Below are positions 54,307 to 63,538 of a DNA stretch of 64,000 nucleotides, piece after piece. Source of the DNA: Thermococcus barossii (GTDB lineage Archaea; Methanobacteriota_B; Thermococci; Thermococcales; Thermococcaceae). Location: assembly GCF_002214465.1 (NCBI RefSeq), contig NZ_CP015101.1:1185013-1249012 (forward strand), read 5' to 3'. A program made the position numbers and the translations under genes. The notes beneath the pieces are model-generated. The model searched no databases. It was not told the DNA's origin and saw only the letters and a list, made by a program, of their open reading frames with translations. Positions within the stretch are counted from its first letter, which is position 1, and the number at the start of each line of letters is the position of its first letter.

Positions 54307-55190
54307 GAGCCCACTCCCCTTTCACTTATCATCTTCTTCAGCATCCCTATGGAGAACAGGAACACTGCAACGGTCAGCAAAGTCGCTATCGCGGCGGCAT
54401 ATCCCCACTTGAACATGCGGAATATCTCGTAATACACCATGTAAGCGAGCACCGAGAGGTACATTGGCACAGACTCACCACCGGAGAGGACGTAAACGAG
54501 GTCGAAGACCTTGAGTATGTAGATGGAACTCATTGTAACGACGACTATCAGAGCGGGCTTCAGCAGGGGCAGTATCACGTACCTAAACCGCTGCCAGGGG
54601 TTTGCACCGTCAATGATGGACGCCTCAAGAACCTCGATGTCAAGACCTTCCAGCCCGGCCAGGAACACCGTGGTTGAAAAGCCCTGCCACGCCCATAGGG
54701 AGCCTATTATAACGAAGTATATCGCCGTACTGGGGTCCTGAATCCACGCCCGGGGTTCGATTCCAAAGAAGCTAAGAACATGATTAACGATACCGGCGTT
54801 GGGATCGAGAAGGAGCATCCAGACGATACCGACAACGGTTAGGGGCATCACCATTCCAAGCATAACGAAGCCCCTGAGCAGGTTGCGCCCCACAACCGCA
54901 CTGTTGTGAAGGAGGAGAGCAAAACCAAGGCCGAGCATCGTTACTAAGGGGAGGAAGACTATGAAGATGAATAGATTGTTCTTAACGGACGTCCAGAAGA
55001 GAGGATCTCCCATCATGGTGCGGTAGTTTTCAAGTCCAACGAACTGGGGCTGGGTAAAGCCGTCCCACTTGGTGAACCCCAGGTAGAACGTGTTGAAAAT
55101 CGGGTACAGTATAAAAACTAAAAGGAGGATGAAGGCGGGCATCATCAGGATCAGGAAATCCTTGCTGAGCCAGTCCCTCCTTCCGCCCAT
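54303..55190 (-). CDS. Sugar ABC transporter permease (MalF-like)
   Basis: A 295-residue permease starting MGGRRDWLSKDFLILMMPAF, with GAGGTG before ATG 55190. The EAA loop reads EVLEASIIDGANPWQRFRYV (about residues 195-215). It follows the binding-protein gene after 10 nt; the frame is open upstream to 55235, but that would overlap the binding-protein gene. Confidence 0.9.
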   Translation of the reverse strand: MGGRRDWLSKDFLILMMPAFILLLVFILYPIFNTFYLGFTKWDGFTQPQFVGLENYRTMMGDPLFWTSVKNNLFIFIVFLPLVTMLGLGFALLLHNSAVVGRNLLRGFVMLGMVMPLTVVGIVWMLLLDPNAGIVNHVLSFFGIEPRAWIQDPSTAIYFVIIGSLWAWQGFSTTVFLAGLEGLDIEVLEASIIDGANPWQRFRYVILPLLKPALIVVVTMSSIYILKVFDLVYVLSGGESVPMYLSVLAYMVYYEIFRMFKWGYAAAIATLLTVAVFLFSIGMLKKMISERGVGS

Positions 55191-55200
55191 TTCAGGCACC

Positions 55201-56523
55201 TCATGAGCCGTAGTACTGTTCTGCGTACTGTTCAAGCTCCTGGGCTATCTGCTGGTAGTTGTCCGGGTTGGCCCAGAGCTCGAAGAGCTTGTCCCAGATT
55301 ATCGGCTGGAATCCTGAGGGGGCGTTGTCATCGAGGTCTGGAACCACGGTGTACTTGGCCATCATGTCGATAATCTTCGCGTCAACGGGGTCGTAGGCAC
55401 TCTTGGGAACCTCAAGGTTGGGCGCGAGGTATCCCTTCTGCTCCACCATTATCTTCTGGTATTCCGGACCGGCGAGCCACTTGGCAAGCTCAAAGGCGGC
55501 CTCCTTGTGCGGGGCTCCTTTGGGTATGATGACCCAGTCCCCACCGGCAACTATGGCGAAGTCGGCGTTGGGGTTGATGACGGGGAACGGAATCAGGTCG
55601 TAGTCAGTGCCGGGCTTGTAACCCTGGTTCTGGAGCATGAGGTTTATCCAGTTGCCCATAAAGTACATGGCCACCTCTCCCTGGCCGAGCCTCGTGACTT
55701 GAACTTCCCACTTCTCACCGATGGCAACCTTAGGATCACCGTAGCAGCCCTCCTTAAGAAGGTCGCTGAGCACCTTGAAGGCCTCAAGAACCTGGGGGTC
55801 GGTCCACTTGACCTTGTGGGTCATCAGGTCGTTGTGGAGCTGCGGACCGCCAACCCTGATGAGAACCGCCTCAAAGATGTCGCTCAGAGGCCACTTGTCT
55901 GCGGCACCGCTGGCCATGGGCTGGATTCCGTTCTGCTCAAAGACTTTACATGCGGCCTTGAGGTCGTCAAGGGTCTCGGGCAGCTTCACGTTGTACTTCT
56001 CAAAGTCGTGGACATTGTACCAGATACCTGGCTTGGCCCAGGCCTTTATGGGAACTGCATAATAGGTGTCCCCAACCTTAACCGGCTGAAGAAGGTTCTC
56101 CATAATGTCGCCCTTATAGGAGTCGACGACGGAGTTCATTGGCTCAAGCTGGTTCTTCTGGCCGAGCTCAGTGATGAGTGCAGGCCACGGAAGAATTGCA
56201 ATGTCAAAACCGGGAGAGCCCGTTGCGAGCTCTGTGAGAACGGCATCCCTGAGCTTGGACTGAATCACATACTTTATCTTAACGTTCGGGTGCTCCTGCT
56301 CGTAAACCTTCAGAGCGTTCTGGAAGTTCTCACCCTCAACTCCACCCCACTGGCCGTAAACGACCACCTCAACCGGCTTCTGGGAGGTTGTGGTCGTCTG
56401 TGTGGGGCTGGAAGTTGTTGTCTGCGTCGGGGAGGTTCCCCCTCCTGAAATGCATCCGGAGACAAAGGCGGCTAACAACAGCACGCTCAAAAGCAATGCA
56501 AACCTTTTGGCATGAAACCTCAT
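55201..56523 (-). CDS. Sugar-binding lipoprotein of ABC transporter (MalE-like)
   Basis: 440 residues. Lipobox AAFVSGC with Cys24, then a Thr/Ser/Gln-rich linker (TSPTQTTTSSPTQTTTTSQK), common between the membrane anchor and binding domain in Thermococcales. The domain has VEVVVYGQWGGVEGENFQNA, FDIAILPWPALITELGQ, the hinge EVAMYFMGNWINLML, and WVIIPKGAPHKEAAFELAKW. It is distantly related to maltose/trehalose-binding MalE, but ligand is not certain. GGTG lies 8 nt before ATG 56523. First gene of a five-gene operon. Confidence 0.88.
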   Translation of the reverse strand: MRFHAKRFALLLSVLLLAAFVSGCISGGGTSPTQTTTSSPTQTTTTSQKPVEVVVYGQWGGVEGENFQNALKVYEQEHPNVKIKYVIQSKLRDAVLTELATGSPGFDIAILPWPALITELGQKNQLEPMNSVVDSYKGDIMENLLQPVKVGDTYYAVPIKAWAKPGIWYNVHDFEKYNVKLPETLDDLKAACKVFEQNGIQPMASGAADKWPLSDIFEAVLIRVGGPQLHNDLMTHKVKWTDPQVLEAFKVLSDLLKEGCYGDPKVAIGEKWEVQVTRLGQGEVAMYFMGNWINLMLQNQGYKPGTDYDLIPFPVINPNADFAIVAGGDWVIIPKGAPHKEAAFELAKWLAGPEYQKIMVEQKGYLAPNLEVPKSAYDPVDAKIIDMMAKYTVVPDLDDNAPSGFQPIIWDKLFELWANPDNYQQIAQELEQYAEQYYGS

Positions 56524-56558
56524 AGATAGACACCTCACCAAGGCTGTTCACTAGGGCT

Positions 56559-56575
56559 GTATACTTTTAGTATAT
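56559..56575. promoter_or_regulatory. TrmB-type operator at the malE-like promoter
   Basis: TATACTTTTAGTATA (56560-56574) is a palindrome-like site overlapping the 3' flank of the minus-strand TATA (AAAATATAAATA, about 56575-56586). It contains TACTTT and AGTA, the known TrmB site in the maltose/trehalose genes of T. litoralis and P. furiosus. Binding here would block transcription of the minus operon. Confidence 0.72.
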
Positions 56576-56752
56576 TTATATTTTTCGGAAAACCCCTGTT
56601 AATTTATGTTCATGATTCCCCCAAAAATTTTGGAGAATACCCTGACAAAAAACGTAGAATGTCAAATTTATTTACAAAACGTTCGTTAAAATTCAGGATA
56701 TATTTCAAAAAACTTTTTATATGTGGACGACTAAACATTCCCCGGATATTCA
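56576..56752. other. AT-rich divergent promoter region of system 2
   Basis: About 180 bp, clearly AT-rich relative to the surroundings. It carries the minus TATA near 56575-56586 and a plus-strand TATA (CTTTTTATATG, about 56714-56724) about 60 nt before the treT ATG. No reading frame or RNA gene seen. Confidence 0.6.
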
Positions 56753-56767
56753 TATACTAAAAGTATA
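56753..56767. promoter_or_regulatory. TrmB-type operator at the treT promoter
   Basis: TATACTAAAAGTATA is the exact reverse complement of the site at 56560-56574. It lies about 30 nt downstream of the plus-strand TATA, over or just after the expected transcription start, so a bound repressor would block treT-trmB-malK. Confidence 0.72.
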
Positions 56768-56785
56768 CAAAGGAGGAGCGTTCAC

Positions 56786-58030
56786 ATGTTCCCTGTTACA
56801 AAGCTACCCCAAAGGAGAATTGAGGACTATTCTACCGTTGCCGGAAAAGGGGCCATTCTAAGGATTGTGGAAAAAGCAGAAAAGCTCTCAGGGGCAAGAT
56901 TTGTCCACGTTAACTCGACTCCCTATGGCGGTGGGGTTGCCGAGATACTGAGCAACCTCGTACCCCTCATGAACGACATCGGAATAATGACCGAGTGGTG
57001 GGTTATAGAAGGGAATGATGAGTTCTTCAACGTCACGAAAACCTTCCACAACGCCCTCCAGGGCAACAAAGACCTCAAACTCACCCAAGAAATGACGAAC
57101 CTCTACCTCAAGACCAACGAGGAGAACGCGAAGAGTGCAGAGTTAAGCGAATTTGATTATGTCCTCATTCACGATCCGCAGCCAGCAGCGTTGATAGACT
57201 TTTACGAGAAAAAACAGCCCTGGATCTGGCGCTGTCACATAGACCTGAGCGACCCAAACAGAGAATTCTGGGAATTTCTAAGGCAATACGTGCAAAAATA
57301 CGACAGATATATTTTCCATCTTCCAGAATACGTTCAGCCTGACTTGAATCCCGAGAAAACCGTCATCATGCCGCCGTCAATCGACCCGCTGAGCGAGAAG
57401 AACATGGAGCTGAAAGAGTCCGAAGTCCTCAAGACACTCGAACGGTTCGATGTTGACCCTGAAAGACCGATAATCACTCAGGTTGCCCGTTTCGACCCGT
57501 GGAAGGGTGTGTTCGATGTCATTGACGTCTACAGGAAAGTGAAGGAAAAGATTCCGGGCGTTCAACTGCTCCTCGTTGGAGTCATGGCGGCGGACGATCC
57601 GGAGGGCTGGGTTTACTTCGAGAAGACATTGCGTAAGATTGGGGAGGACTATGACGTCAAGGTTCTAACGAATCTGACCGGCGTTCACGCGCGAGAAGTC
57701 AATGCCTTCCAGCGGGCTAGTGATGTGGTTTTGCAGATGTCCATTAGGGAGGGGTTTGGGCTTACTGTGACTGAGGCTATGTGGAAGGGAAAGCCAGTGG
57801 TTGGCAGGGCAGTTGGGGGAATCAAATTCCAGGTGGTCGACGGGGAGACAGGATTCCTCGTGAGGAATGTAAGCGAAGCAGTGGAACGGGTAATCTACCT
57901 TCTGAAGCATCCCGAGGAAGCAGGGCTCATGGGCATGAAGGCCCGTGAGAGGGTACGGGAGAACTTCCTCATCACCAAACACCTGGAAAGGTATTTAGAC
58001 CTCCTCCTCTCATTTTCTGGGGAGGGGTAG
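56786..58030 (+). CDS. treT: Trehalose glycosyltransferring synthase
   Basis: A 414-residue GT4 glycosyltransferase. TreT reversibly joins NDP-glucose and glucose to trehalose, and in vivo may work in the breakdown direction. Signatures: FVHVNSTPYGGGVAEILSNL, HDPQPAALI, WRCHIDLSDPN, QVARFDPWKGVFDVIDVYRK and EGFGLTVTEAMWKGKPVVG with catalytic Glu residues. GGAGG precedes the ATG. Codons in the first two thirds favour A/T more than the neighbours do. In P. furiosus and T. litoralis treT sits inside the malEFG locus; here it is divergent from malEFG. Confidence 0.9.
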   Translation: MFPVTKLPQRRIEDYSTVAGKGAILRIVEKAEKLSGARFVHVNSTPYGGGVAEILSNLVPLMNDIGIMTEWWVIEGNDEFFNVTKTFHNALQGNKDLKLTQEMTNLYLKTNEENAKSAELSEFDYVLIHDPQPAALIDFYEKKQPWIWRCHIDLSDPNREFWEFLRQYVQKYDRYIFHLPEYVQPDLNPEKTVIMPPSIDPLSEKNMELKESEVLKTLERFDVDPERPIITQVARFDPWKGVFDVIDVYRKVKEKIPGVQLLLVGVMAADDPEGWVYFEKTLRKIGEDYDVKVLTNLTGVHAREVNAFQRASDVVLQMSIREGFGLTVTEAMWKGKPVVGRAVGGIKFQVVDGETGFLVRNVSEAVERVIYLLKHPEEAGLMGMKARERVRENFLITKHLERYLDLLLSFSGEG

Positions 58031-58032
58031 GT

Positions 58033-59052
58033 ATGGAGATCAGCGAGAAGGCCATAACCATGCTGACCAGAATCGGCTTCACGAAGTACGAGGTCATGAT
58101 ATACTGGACGCTCCTGGTTTACGGGCCGAGCACCGCGAAGGAAATATCCGAGAGGAGTGGGGTGCCCTACAACAGGGTCTACGACACCATAGCATCTCTG
58201 AAGGCAAGGGGCTTCGTCAACGAGGTCGAAGGCTCTCCCAAGGTTTACGTCGCATACTCTCCAAAGATAGCGTTCCTGAAGTTCAAGAGGGACATCGACG
58301 GGATAAAGGATGAGCTGGAGAAGGAACTCAAGCGGGTTAAGGTGAAAACGGAGGAGAGGCCGGGGATATGGCGCACCAAAGACTTGGACATAGCCGTGGA
58401 AATGGTTAGGGAGTCTATAGACTCCAGCTCCTACGAGGCTATACTCGTCGCCCCGGAGAAGTTTCTGGAGAACATAGAGGACAACATAAAGGCCGCCCTC
58501 AAGAGGGGAACCACAATCTCCCTTTACACCGAGGAAAAAATAGACCTCTCCGATTTTGCCAAGCTCGGCAACCTCTACGTGAGGAAGTTCCACAAGCTGA
58601 ACCATTTCATCGGGATGTTCGACGGCAGGGAGGTCATAGACATCCAGAACATCGGCTTCCGGCCGAGGAACCCGCCCAGCTTCAAGGCCACCTATCCGGA
58701 GATAATATTCTCCCAGTACAGCTTCATCCGGGAGGCGTTCAAGGAGTCGAGCCTCATACTTGAGGGGATAAAAAACAGGGATGACTTGAGGTTCTTTGCG
58801 AACTTCCACGCCGTGGACATCATAAGGCGGCACCTCAACGACGGCGTCATCTATGCCAAGGTACTTGGGAGAAACCTCGTCACGGGTGAGGTGGAGGAAC
58901 TCGAGGGCCGCGTTGTGGGCTACACCGTTGCCCTTGACGAGGGAATAGACAACTTTGACCTGGAAACAGAGAGGGGAATAGTGAAGGTTGGGGGAATGTT
59001 TGCGGTTCTGGAGGAGTACGAAACGACCATGATCCGGCTGACCATAGTTTGA
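58033..59052 (+). CDS. TrmB-family regulator of the maltose/trehalose-type locus
   Basis: A 339-residue TrmB-family protein: winged helix (MLTRIGFTKYEVMIYWTLLV, SGVPYNRVYDTIASLKARGF), a coiled-coil linker, and the C-terminal sugar-binding domain with VGGMFAVLEEYETTMIRLTI at its end. In T. litoralis and P. furiosus TrmB represses malE and treT genes until maltose or trehalose binds. Its place between treT and malK is the same as there. It probably binds the two TATACTTTTAGTATA sites at 56560 and 56753. The ORF begins 2 nt after the treT stop. Confidence 0.88.
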   Translation: MEISEKAITMLTRIGFTKYEVMIYWTLLVYGPSTAKEISERSGVPYNRVYDTIASLKARGFVNEVEGSPKVYVAYSPKIAFLKFKRDIDGIKDELEKELKRVKVKTEERPGIWRTKDLDIAVEMVRESIDSSSYEAILVAPEKFLENIEDNIKAALKRGTTISLYTEEKIDLSDFAKLGNLYVRKFHKLNHFIGMFDGREVIDIQNIGFRPRNPPSFKATYPEIIFSQYSFIREAFKESSLILEGIKNRDDLRFFANFHAVDIIRRHLNDGVIYAKVLGRNLVTGEVEELEGRVVGYTVALDEGIDNFDLETERGIVKVGGMFAVLEEYETTMIRLTIV

Positions 59053-59061
59053 GGTGATTGT

Positions 59062-60180
59062 ATGGCGGATGTCAGGCTTGTGAACGTTTGGAAGATGTTT
59101 GGTGATTTTGCGGCTGTTAAGGATATGAATCTTCATGTGAAAGACGGGGAGTTCATGATCCTCCTCGGACCGAGCGGTTGCGGAAAGACCACCACGCTGA
59201 GGATGATAGCCGGCCTCGAGGAGCCGACGAAGGGGCAGATATACGTCGGGGACAGGCTCGTGGCCGACCCAGAAAAGGGAATCTTCGTCCCACCGAAGGA
59301 CAGGGACATTGCAATGGTCTTCCAAAGCTACGCGCTTTACCCCCACATGACGGTTTACGACAACATAGCCTTTCCCCTCAAGCTCAGGAAGGTGCCGAAG
59401 CAGGAGATAGACCAACGCGTCAGAGAAGTTGCGGAACTCCTCGGCCTAACAGAACTCCTCAAGAGGAAGCCGAGGGAGCTGAGCGGTGGTCAGAGGCAGA
59501 GGGTTGCCCTGGGCAGGGCGATAGTGAGGAAGCCCCAAGTCTTCCTCATGGACGAGCCCCTGAGCAACCTGGACGCAAAGCTCAGGGTGAAAATGCGCGC
59601 CGAACTCAAGAGGCTCCAAAGACAACTCGGAGTCACCACAATCTACGTCACCCACGATCAAGTGGAAGCAATGACCATGGGCGACAGGATTGCAGTCATC
59701 AACGCTGGAGTACTCCAACAGGTCGGAACGCCGGATGAAGTCTACGACAAGCCGGCGAACACCTTCGTAGCCGGCTTCATCGGATCACCCCCAATGAACT
59801 TCATGAACGCGACAATAACCGAGGACGGTTTCGCCGACTTTGGAGAATTCAAGCTGAAACTCTTGCCAGACCAGTTCGCGGTCCTAAGGGAGAAGAACCT
59901 CGTCGGGAAGGAGGTAATCTTCGGAATCCGCCCTGAGGATATTTATGATGCAATGTTCGCTCAAGTGAAAGTTCCCGGCGAGAACATGGTTCGAGCAATG
60001 GTGGAGATCATCGAGAACCTGGGAAGCGAGAAAATAGTCCACCTGCGCGTTGGAGGAGTAACCTTCCTCGGAGCATTCAGGTCGGAATCAAAAGTCAGGG
60101 AAGGTCAAGAAGTCGACGTCGTCTTCGACATGCGGAAAGCCCACACCTTCGAAAAAGAAAACGGAAAAGCAATATTCTGA
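59062..60180 (+). CDS. malK: Sugar ABC transporter ATPase (MalK)
   Basis: A 372-residue MalK-type ATPase. Walker A GPSGCGKT (36-43), Q-loop MVFQSYALYPH, signature LSGGQRQR, Walker B VFLMDEPLSNLD and VTHDQVEA are intact; the C-terminal MalK regulatory/TOBE domain spans about 240-372. The minus-strand binding protein and permeases of system 2 have no ATPase of their own, so this is their likely motor. It lies 9 nt after the TrmB gene. Confidence 0.9.
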   Translation: MADVRLVNVWKMFGDFAAVKDMNLHVKDGEFMILLGPSGCGKTTTLRMIAGLEEPTKGQIYVGDRLVADPEKGIFVPPKDRDIAMVFQSYALYPHMTVYDNIAFPLKLRKVPKQEIDQRVREVAELLGLTELLKRKPRELSGGQRQRVALGRAIVRKPQVFLMDEPLSNLDAKLRVKMRAELKRLQRQLGVTTIYVTHDQVEAMTMGDRIAVINAGVLQQVGTPDEVYDKPANTFVAGFIGSPPMNFMNATITEDGFADFGEFKLKLLPDQFAVLREKNLVGKEVIFGIRPEDIYDAMFAQVKVPGENMVRAMVEIIENLGSEKIVHLRVGGVTFLGAFRSESKVREGQEVDVVFDMRKAHTFEKENGKAIF

Positions 60181-60191
60181 GGTGCCATTCA

Positions 60192-61670
60192 ATGATAGCA
60201 ATCGTCACCTTTACAGACCCCCGGCCAACGGCCCTCTCGACCGAGCGTGAAAGGGCCCTCATGGAGAAGCACTCACTCCTCTCGGAGGAGCTGAGGAAGG
60301 CCGGCTTCGAAGTTCTCGACGTGAACCGCGAACTGAAGAAGTACGAATCGCTCAAAGCCGGAAAGAACTTCGGCATAGATTCGATGGAAGAGAGCTTTAG
60401 TGCGGGGAAGATTATAGCCGGAAGCTCCGCCTCGGGAATAATAGCCGGCCTCTGGCACTGGACGGAGAGCAACCTCGTTACGGCACTCGTGAGGGAAGCC
60501 AAAAGACCCCTCCTCCTCTACGCCGACGACGACCCTGCCTGGGCGGGAACGACGTGCGTCACCTCGGTTGGTGCCTCTCTCTGGGAGAGCGCGGTAAACG
60601 AGTACGCCCTCAACCACGTCCGCCTGAAGGGGAACGTTGAGAAGGTCAAGGCGTGGGTAAGAGCGGTGGAGGCTGCGGCGGAACTTTCCAGAAAGTCACT
60701 CCTGCTGTGGGGTGCACCCTACACCCTCGGGATGGAGCACCTTATGGACGACCTTCCGCGGCTTAAACGCTTCGTGGGCGACTTCATAATGCTCGACCAG
60801 TACATCCTTGTGAGAAAGGCAGAGAAAATGCTCGCCGATGAGAGGCTTAGAATCCGCGTGGAGGAGTTCTACGACTGGCTGCTGGAGAAGACGACCGTGA
60901 AGTTCGACGAGCTCATGCTGACCCCGGAGGCCTTGAGGAGGCAGATAGCCCTCTACCTCGCTGCAAAGGAGAGCTGGAGCGAGCAGAGCGGCGTATCGGC
61001 CGTTTCAATAAAGTGCCAGCCCGAGCTGAGCGAGGTCTACGGCGTTACAGCCTGCCTGATTCCAGCGCTGTTCCCGTTCAGCGCCGACGCCGAAGGCGGG
61101 AAGGAGGTAATCCCCGCCACCTGTGAGGGCGACGTTAAGGGCACGATAAGCTCGGCCCTCCTCTTCTACCTCAGCGGAAAGCCGCCGCTCTTTGGGGACA
61201 TAAAGTACGTGGACGATGAGATAGTCATGATAGCCAACTGCGGCGCGTCCTCACTCTACTACGCAAGGCTGAGCGAGAATCCGGAGGAGAACCTAAAAGC
61301 CACCACTCTCCAAGGGCAGTGTCAGGGAGCGAGCGGAGGGGCCCTGACGTATAGAACCCCACCCGCAGAATTCACCGTGGCGAGGCTCATACGGAGGGGC
61401 GGCGAGTACTACCTCCTCCACTTCAGAGCCGAAGGGATCGAAATAACCGAGGAGATGGAGTCGAAGCTAAAATGGGGCAAACAGTGGCCGCATACTGCCA
61501 TAAAGAACCCGCTCGACAAGGAGACCTTCATATCGGCCATGGGGGCCAACCACCTTTCCCTGGTTCCGGGCGATTACAGCGAGGAACTCCGCTTCGTGGC
61601 AAGGCTCTGGGGGGTAAAAGCAATAAACCTCGAAGACCCAAGGGAGGTAAAGTCCTTCCTTGGGGTGTAG
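60192..61670 (+). CDS. L-fucose/L-arabinose isomerase-like sugar isomerase
   Basis: 492 residues, cytoplasmic. The C-terminal half matches the FucI/AraA-like isomerase fold; likely metal ligands are E278 in SIKCQPELSE, D314 in TCEGDV and H464 in MGANHLSLVPGD. These ketol isomerases interconvert aldoses and ketoses with Mn2+. The sugar is not predictable; given the neighbouring GH130 and GH-A enzymes an aldose such as mannose or glucose is possible (inference). It follows malK by 11 nt. Confidence 0.72.
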   Translation: MIAIVTFTDPRPTALSTERERALMEKHSLLSEELRKAGFEVLDVNRELKKYESLKAGKNFGIDSMEESFSAGKIIAGSSASGIIAGLWHWTESNLVTALVREAKRPLLLYADDDPAWAGTTCVTSVGASLWESAVNEYALNHVRLKGNVEKVKAWVRAVEAAAELSRKSLLLWGAPYTLGMEHLMDDLPRLKRFVGDFIMLDQYILVRKAEKMLADERLRIRVEEFYDWLLEKTTVKFDELMLTPEALRRQIALYLAAKESWSEQSGVSAVSIKCQPELSEVYGVTACLIPALFPFSADAEGGKEVIPATCEGDVKGTISSALLFYLSGKPPLFGDIKYVDDEIVMIANCGASSLYYARLSENPEENLKATTLQGQCQGASGGALTYRTPPAEFTVARLIRRGGEYYLLHFRAEGIEITEEMESKLKWGKQWPHTAIKNPLDKETFISAMGANHLSLVPGDYSEELRFVARLWGVKAINLEDPREVKSFLGV

Positions 61671-61672
61671 CC

Positions 61673-63538
61673 ATGAGAATAATCCTCGCAGGCAACGGGG
61701 CCTTCGTCCTTAGCAATGAGAGGGGGGATATGTCCTCCCACTACGACGGCTTTTATTTTCTCGACACCAGATTCGTCAGGGGGGTAAGGCTGGAGGTGTC
61801 CCCAGAGCCGCACTTTCTCGGGGCATCTTCCACCTTCACCCGGGCCGTTTCCCACTTCTCCCTCGGCGAACGGGGAATTCTCGTGAGGGTGAGAACGCTG
61901 GATGGAGTTTACGAGGAAAGGCTCGCCATCTACAACACCTCTCACGAGCCGCTCAGGGTTGAGCTCAGGTACTCCTACGAGGCACCCATTGAGGACATCT
62001 TCCAGGTCAGGGGCTTCATGGGGCTGAAAAAGGGGGAGGCAATAGCCCCCACCAACGGAACACATCTGAGGGAGAGCCCGGCGGGAAGAAGGAGCCTTGC
62101 CGTCCACACCAGCATGCAAAGGAACGGGAACCTATTAAGGGCGGAGCTCATGATACCCCCCCTTGAAAAGGCCTCCCTCCATGTCAGATTCGTCCCAAAG
62201 GTCGAGGGCAGGGTCTCGGAGATACTGGCCGGGAAGAGAGAAGAGGTTCGGAACGTTGTCTTTACGGGCTCTCCAGCAATTGACGGAATATTCGAGAGGG
62301 CAGTGGAAAACATAAACGCCCTAACGCTCTTCACGCGCTTTGGGCCGGTTCCCCTCGCGGGGATTCCCTACTTTGCCTGCCCCTTTGGAAGGGACGCCAT
62401 AATAACCTCGCTCTTTCTCCTGCCGTACTACCCCGAATACGCCGCCGGAACGCTGAGGCTCTTCGGCATGATTCAGGGAAGGAGAATCAACCCGAAGAAC
62501 GAGGAAGAGCCGGGGAAGATAGCCCACGAGTTCCGCCTTGGAGAGCTCGCACAGTCCGGCAGGGTTCCCTTCGCTCCGTACTACGGCACGGTCGATGCCA
62601 CTCCCCTCTACGTGGCACTGGCGGGTGAGTACCTGCGCTGGACCGGAGATAGGGGACTGATTGAGGAGCTGAGGCCTAACCTTACGGCTGCTACCGAGTG
62701 GATACTTGGAAAGCTGGACGAAGACGGCTACGTAACATACGTTCCGGGAATACTCGGCAACAAGGGGTGGAAGGATTCGAAAGACGCCATCGTTGATGAA
62801 CATGGAAATCCCGCCAAGCCACCGATAGCGCTCGTCGAGGTGCAGGGCTACGCCTACTGGGCACTCAGACTGGCAGGAGAGCTTGAATTGACGGATTTCG
62901 ACCCAGAAACGCTCCTCAGCGAAGCGGAGCGGCTCAAAAAAAGGTTCAACCGCGACTTCTGGCTCGGTTCGTATTATGCCCTCGCACTGGACGGCGAAGG
63001 AAACCCCATGAGGGTTGTTTCATCGAATATGGGGCACCTGCTCCTGACAGGGATAGCGCGGCATGAAGTGGAACTCGCGGAGAGGCTTTTCCAGCCAGAC
63101 ATGCTCTCCAGATACGGGATAAGAACCCTGGGCTCAAAGGAAAAGGCCTACAACCCGTTCAGCTACCACCGCGGGAGCGTATGGCCCCACGACAACGCAC
63201 TGATAGCCCTCGGTCTGGCGAGGGCTGGAATGAGCGACATGGCAAAGGTCCTGATGGATGCCGTGTTTGAGGCCGCAAAACTGCTGCCCGGGAGGGAACT
63301 TCCGGAGCTGTACAGCGGACTCGATGAGCTCGTCCCGGTTCCAAGGGCAAACTCGCCGCAGGCATGGAGTGCGGCGAGCGTTTTTGCCTTTGTCACCGCC
63401 GCCCTGGGAATGGAGGCAGGGGATGAGCTTACCCTGAAGCCTGCGGAGGGAATGAACATCATCCTCAGAGGGGTCTCATTCGGCGGAAGGAGATACCTCG
63501 TGGTGGCCAATGGAGGGGTTAGCGTTGAAGCCCTATGA
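61673..63538 (+). CDS. Glycogen-debranching-type glycoside hydrolase (GH63/GH15-like barrel)
   Basis: A 621-residue two-domain protein. Residues 1-210 are a beta-rich domain of the GDE_N-bis type (LAGNGAFVLSNERGDMSSHY, GFYFLDTRFVRGVRLEV). Residues about 215-621 form an (alpha/alpha)6 barrel: IPYFACPFGRDAIITSLFLL, GKIAHEFRLGEL, YGTVDATPLYVALAGEYLRW, YHRGSVWPHDNALIALGLAR; the acids in FGRD, HEFR and TVDATP are catalytic candidates. Relatives include amylo-1,6-glucosidases and GH63 mannosylglycerate hydrolases, so specificity is open. ATG 61673 is 2 nt after the isomerase stop. Confidence 0.78.
   Translation: MRIILAGNGAFVLSNERGDMSSHYDGFYFLDTRFVRGVRLEVSPEPHFLGASSTFTRAVSHFSLGERGILVRVRTLDGVYEERLAIYNTSHEPLRVELRYSYEAPIEDIFQVRGFMGLKKGEAIAPTNGTHLRESPAGRRSLAVHTSMQRNGNLLRAELMIPPLEKASLHVRFVPKVEGRVSEILAGKREEVRNVVFTGSPAIDGIFERAVENINALTLFTRFGPVPLAGIPYFACPFGRDAIITSLFLLPYYPEYAAGTLRLFGMIQGRRINPKNEEEPGKIAHEFRLGELAQSGRVPFAPYYGTVDATPLYVALAGEYLRWTGDRGLIEELRPNLTAATEWILGKLDEDGYVTYVPGILGNKGWKDSKDAIVDEHGNPAKPPIALVEVQGYAYWALRLAGELELTDFDPETLLSEAERLKKRFNRDFWLGSYYALALDGEGNPMRVVSSNMGHLLLTGIARHEVELAERLFQPDMLSRYGIRTLGSKEKAYNPFSYHRGSVWPHDNALIALGLARAGMSDMAKVLMDAVFEAAKLLPGRELPELYSGLDELVPVPRANSPQAWSAASVFAFVTAALGMEAGDELTLKPAEGMNIILRGVSFGGRRYLVVANGGVSVEAL

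Noticed and set aside
57895-59415. A 506-codon open frame on the minus strand
   Set aside because: It lies wholly opposite treT, the TrmB gene and malK, which carry clear motifs. Its translation shows no domain and is a product of codon bias.
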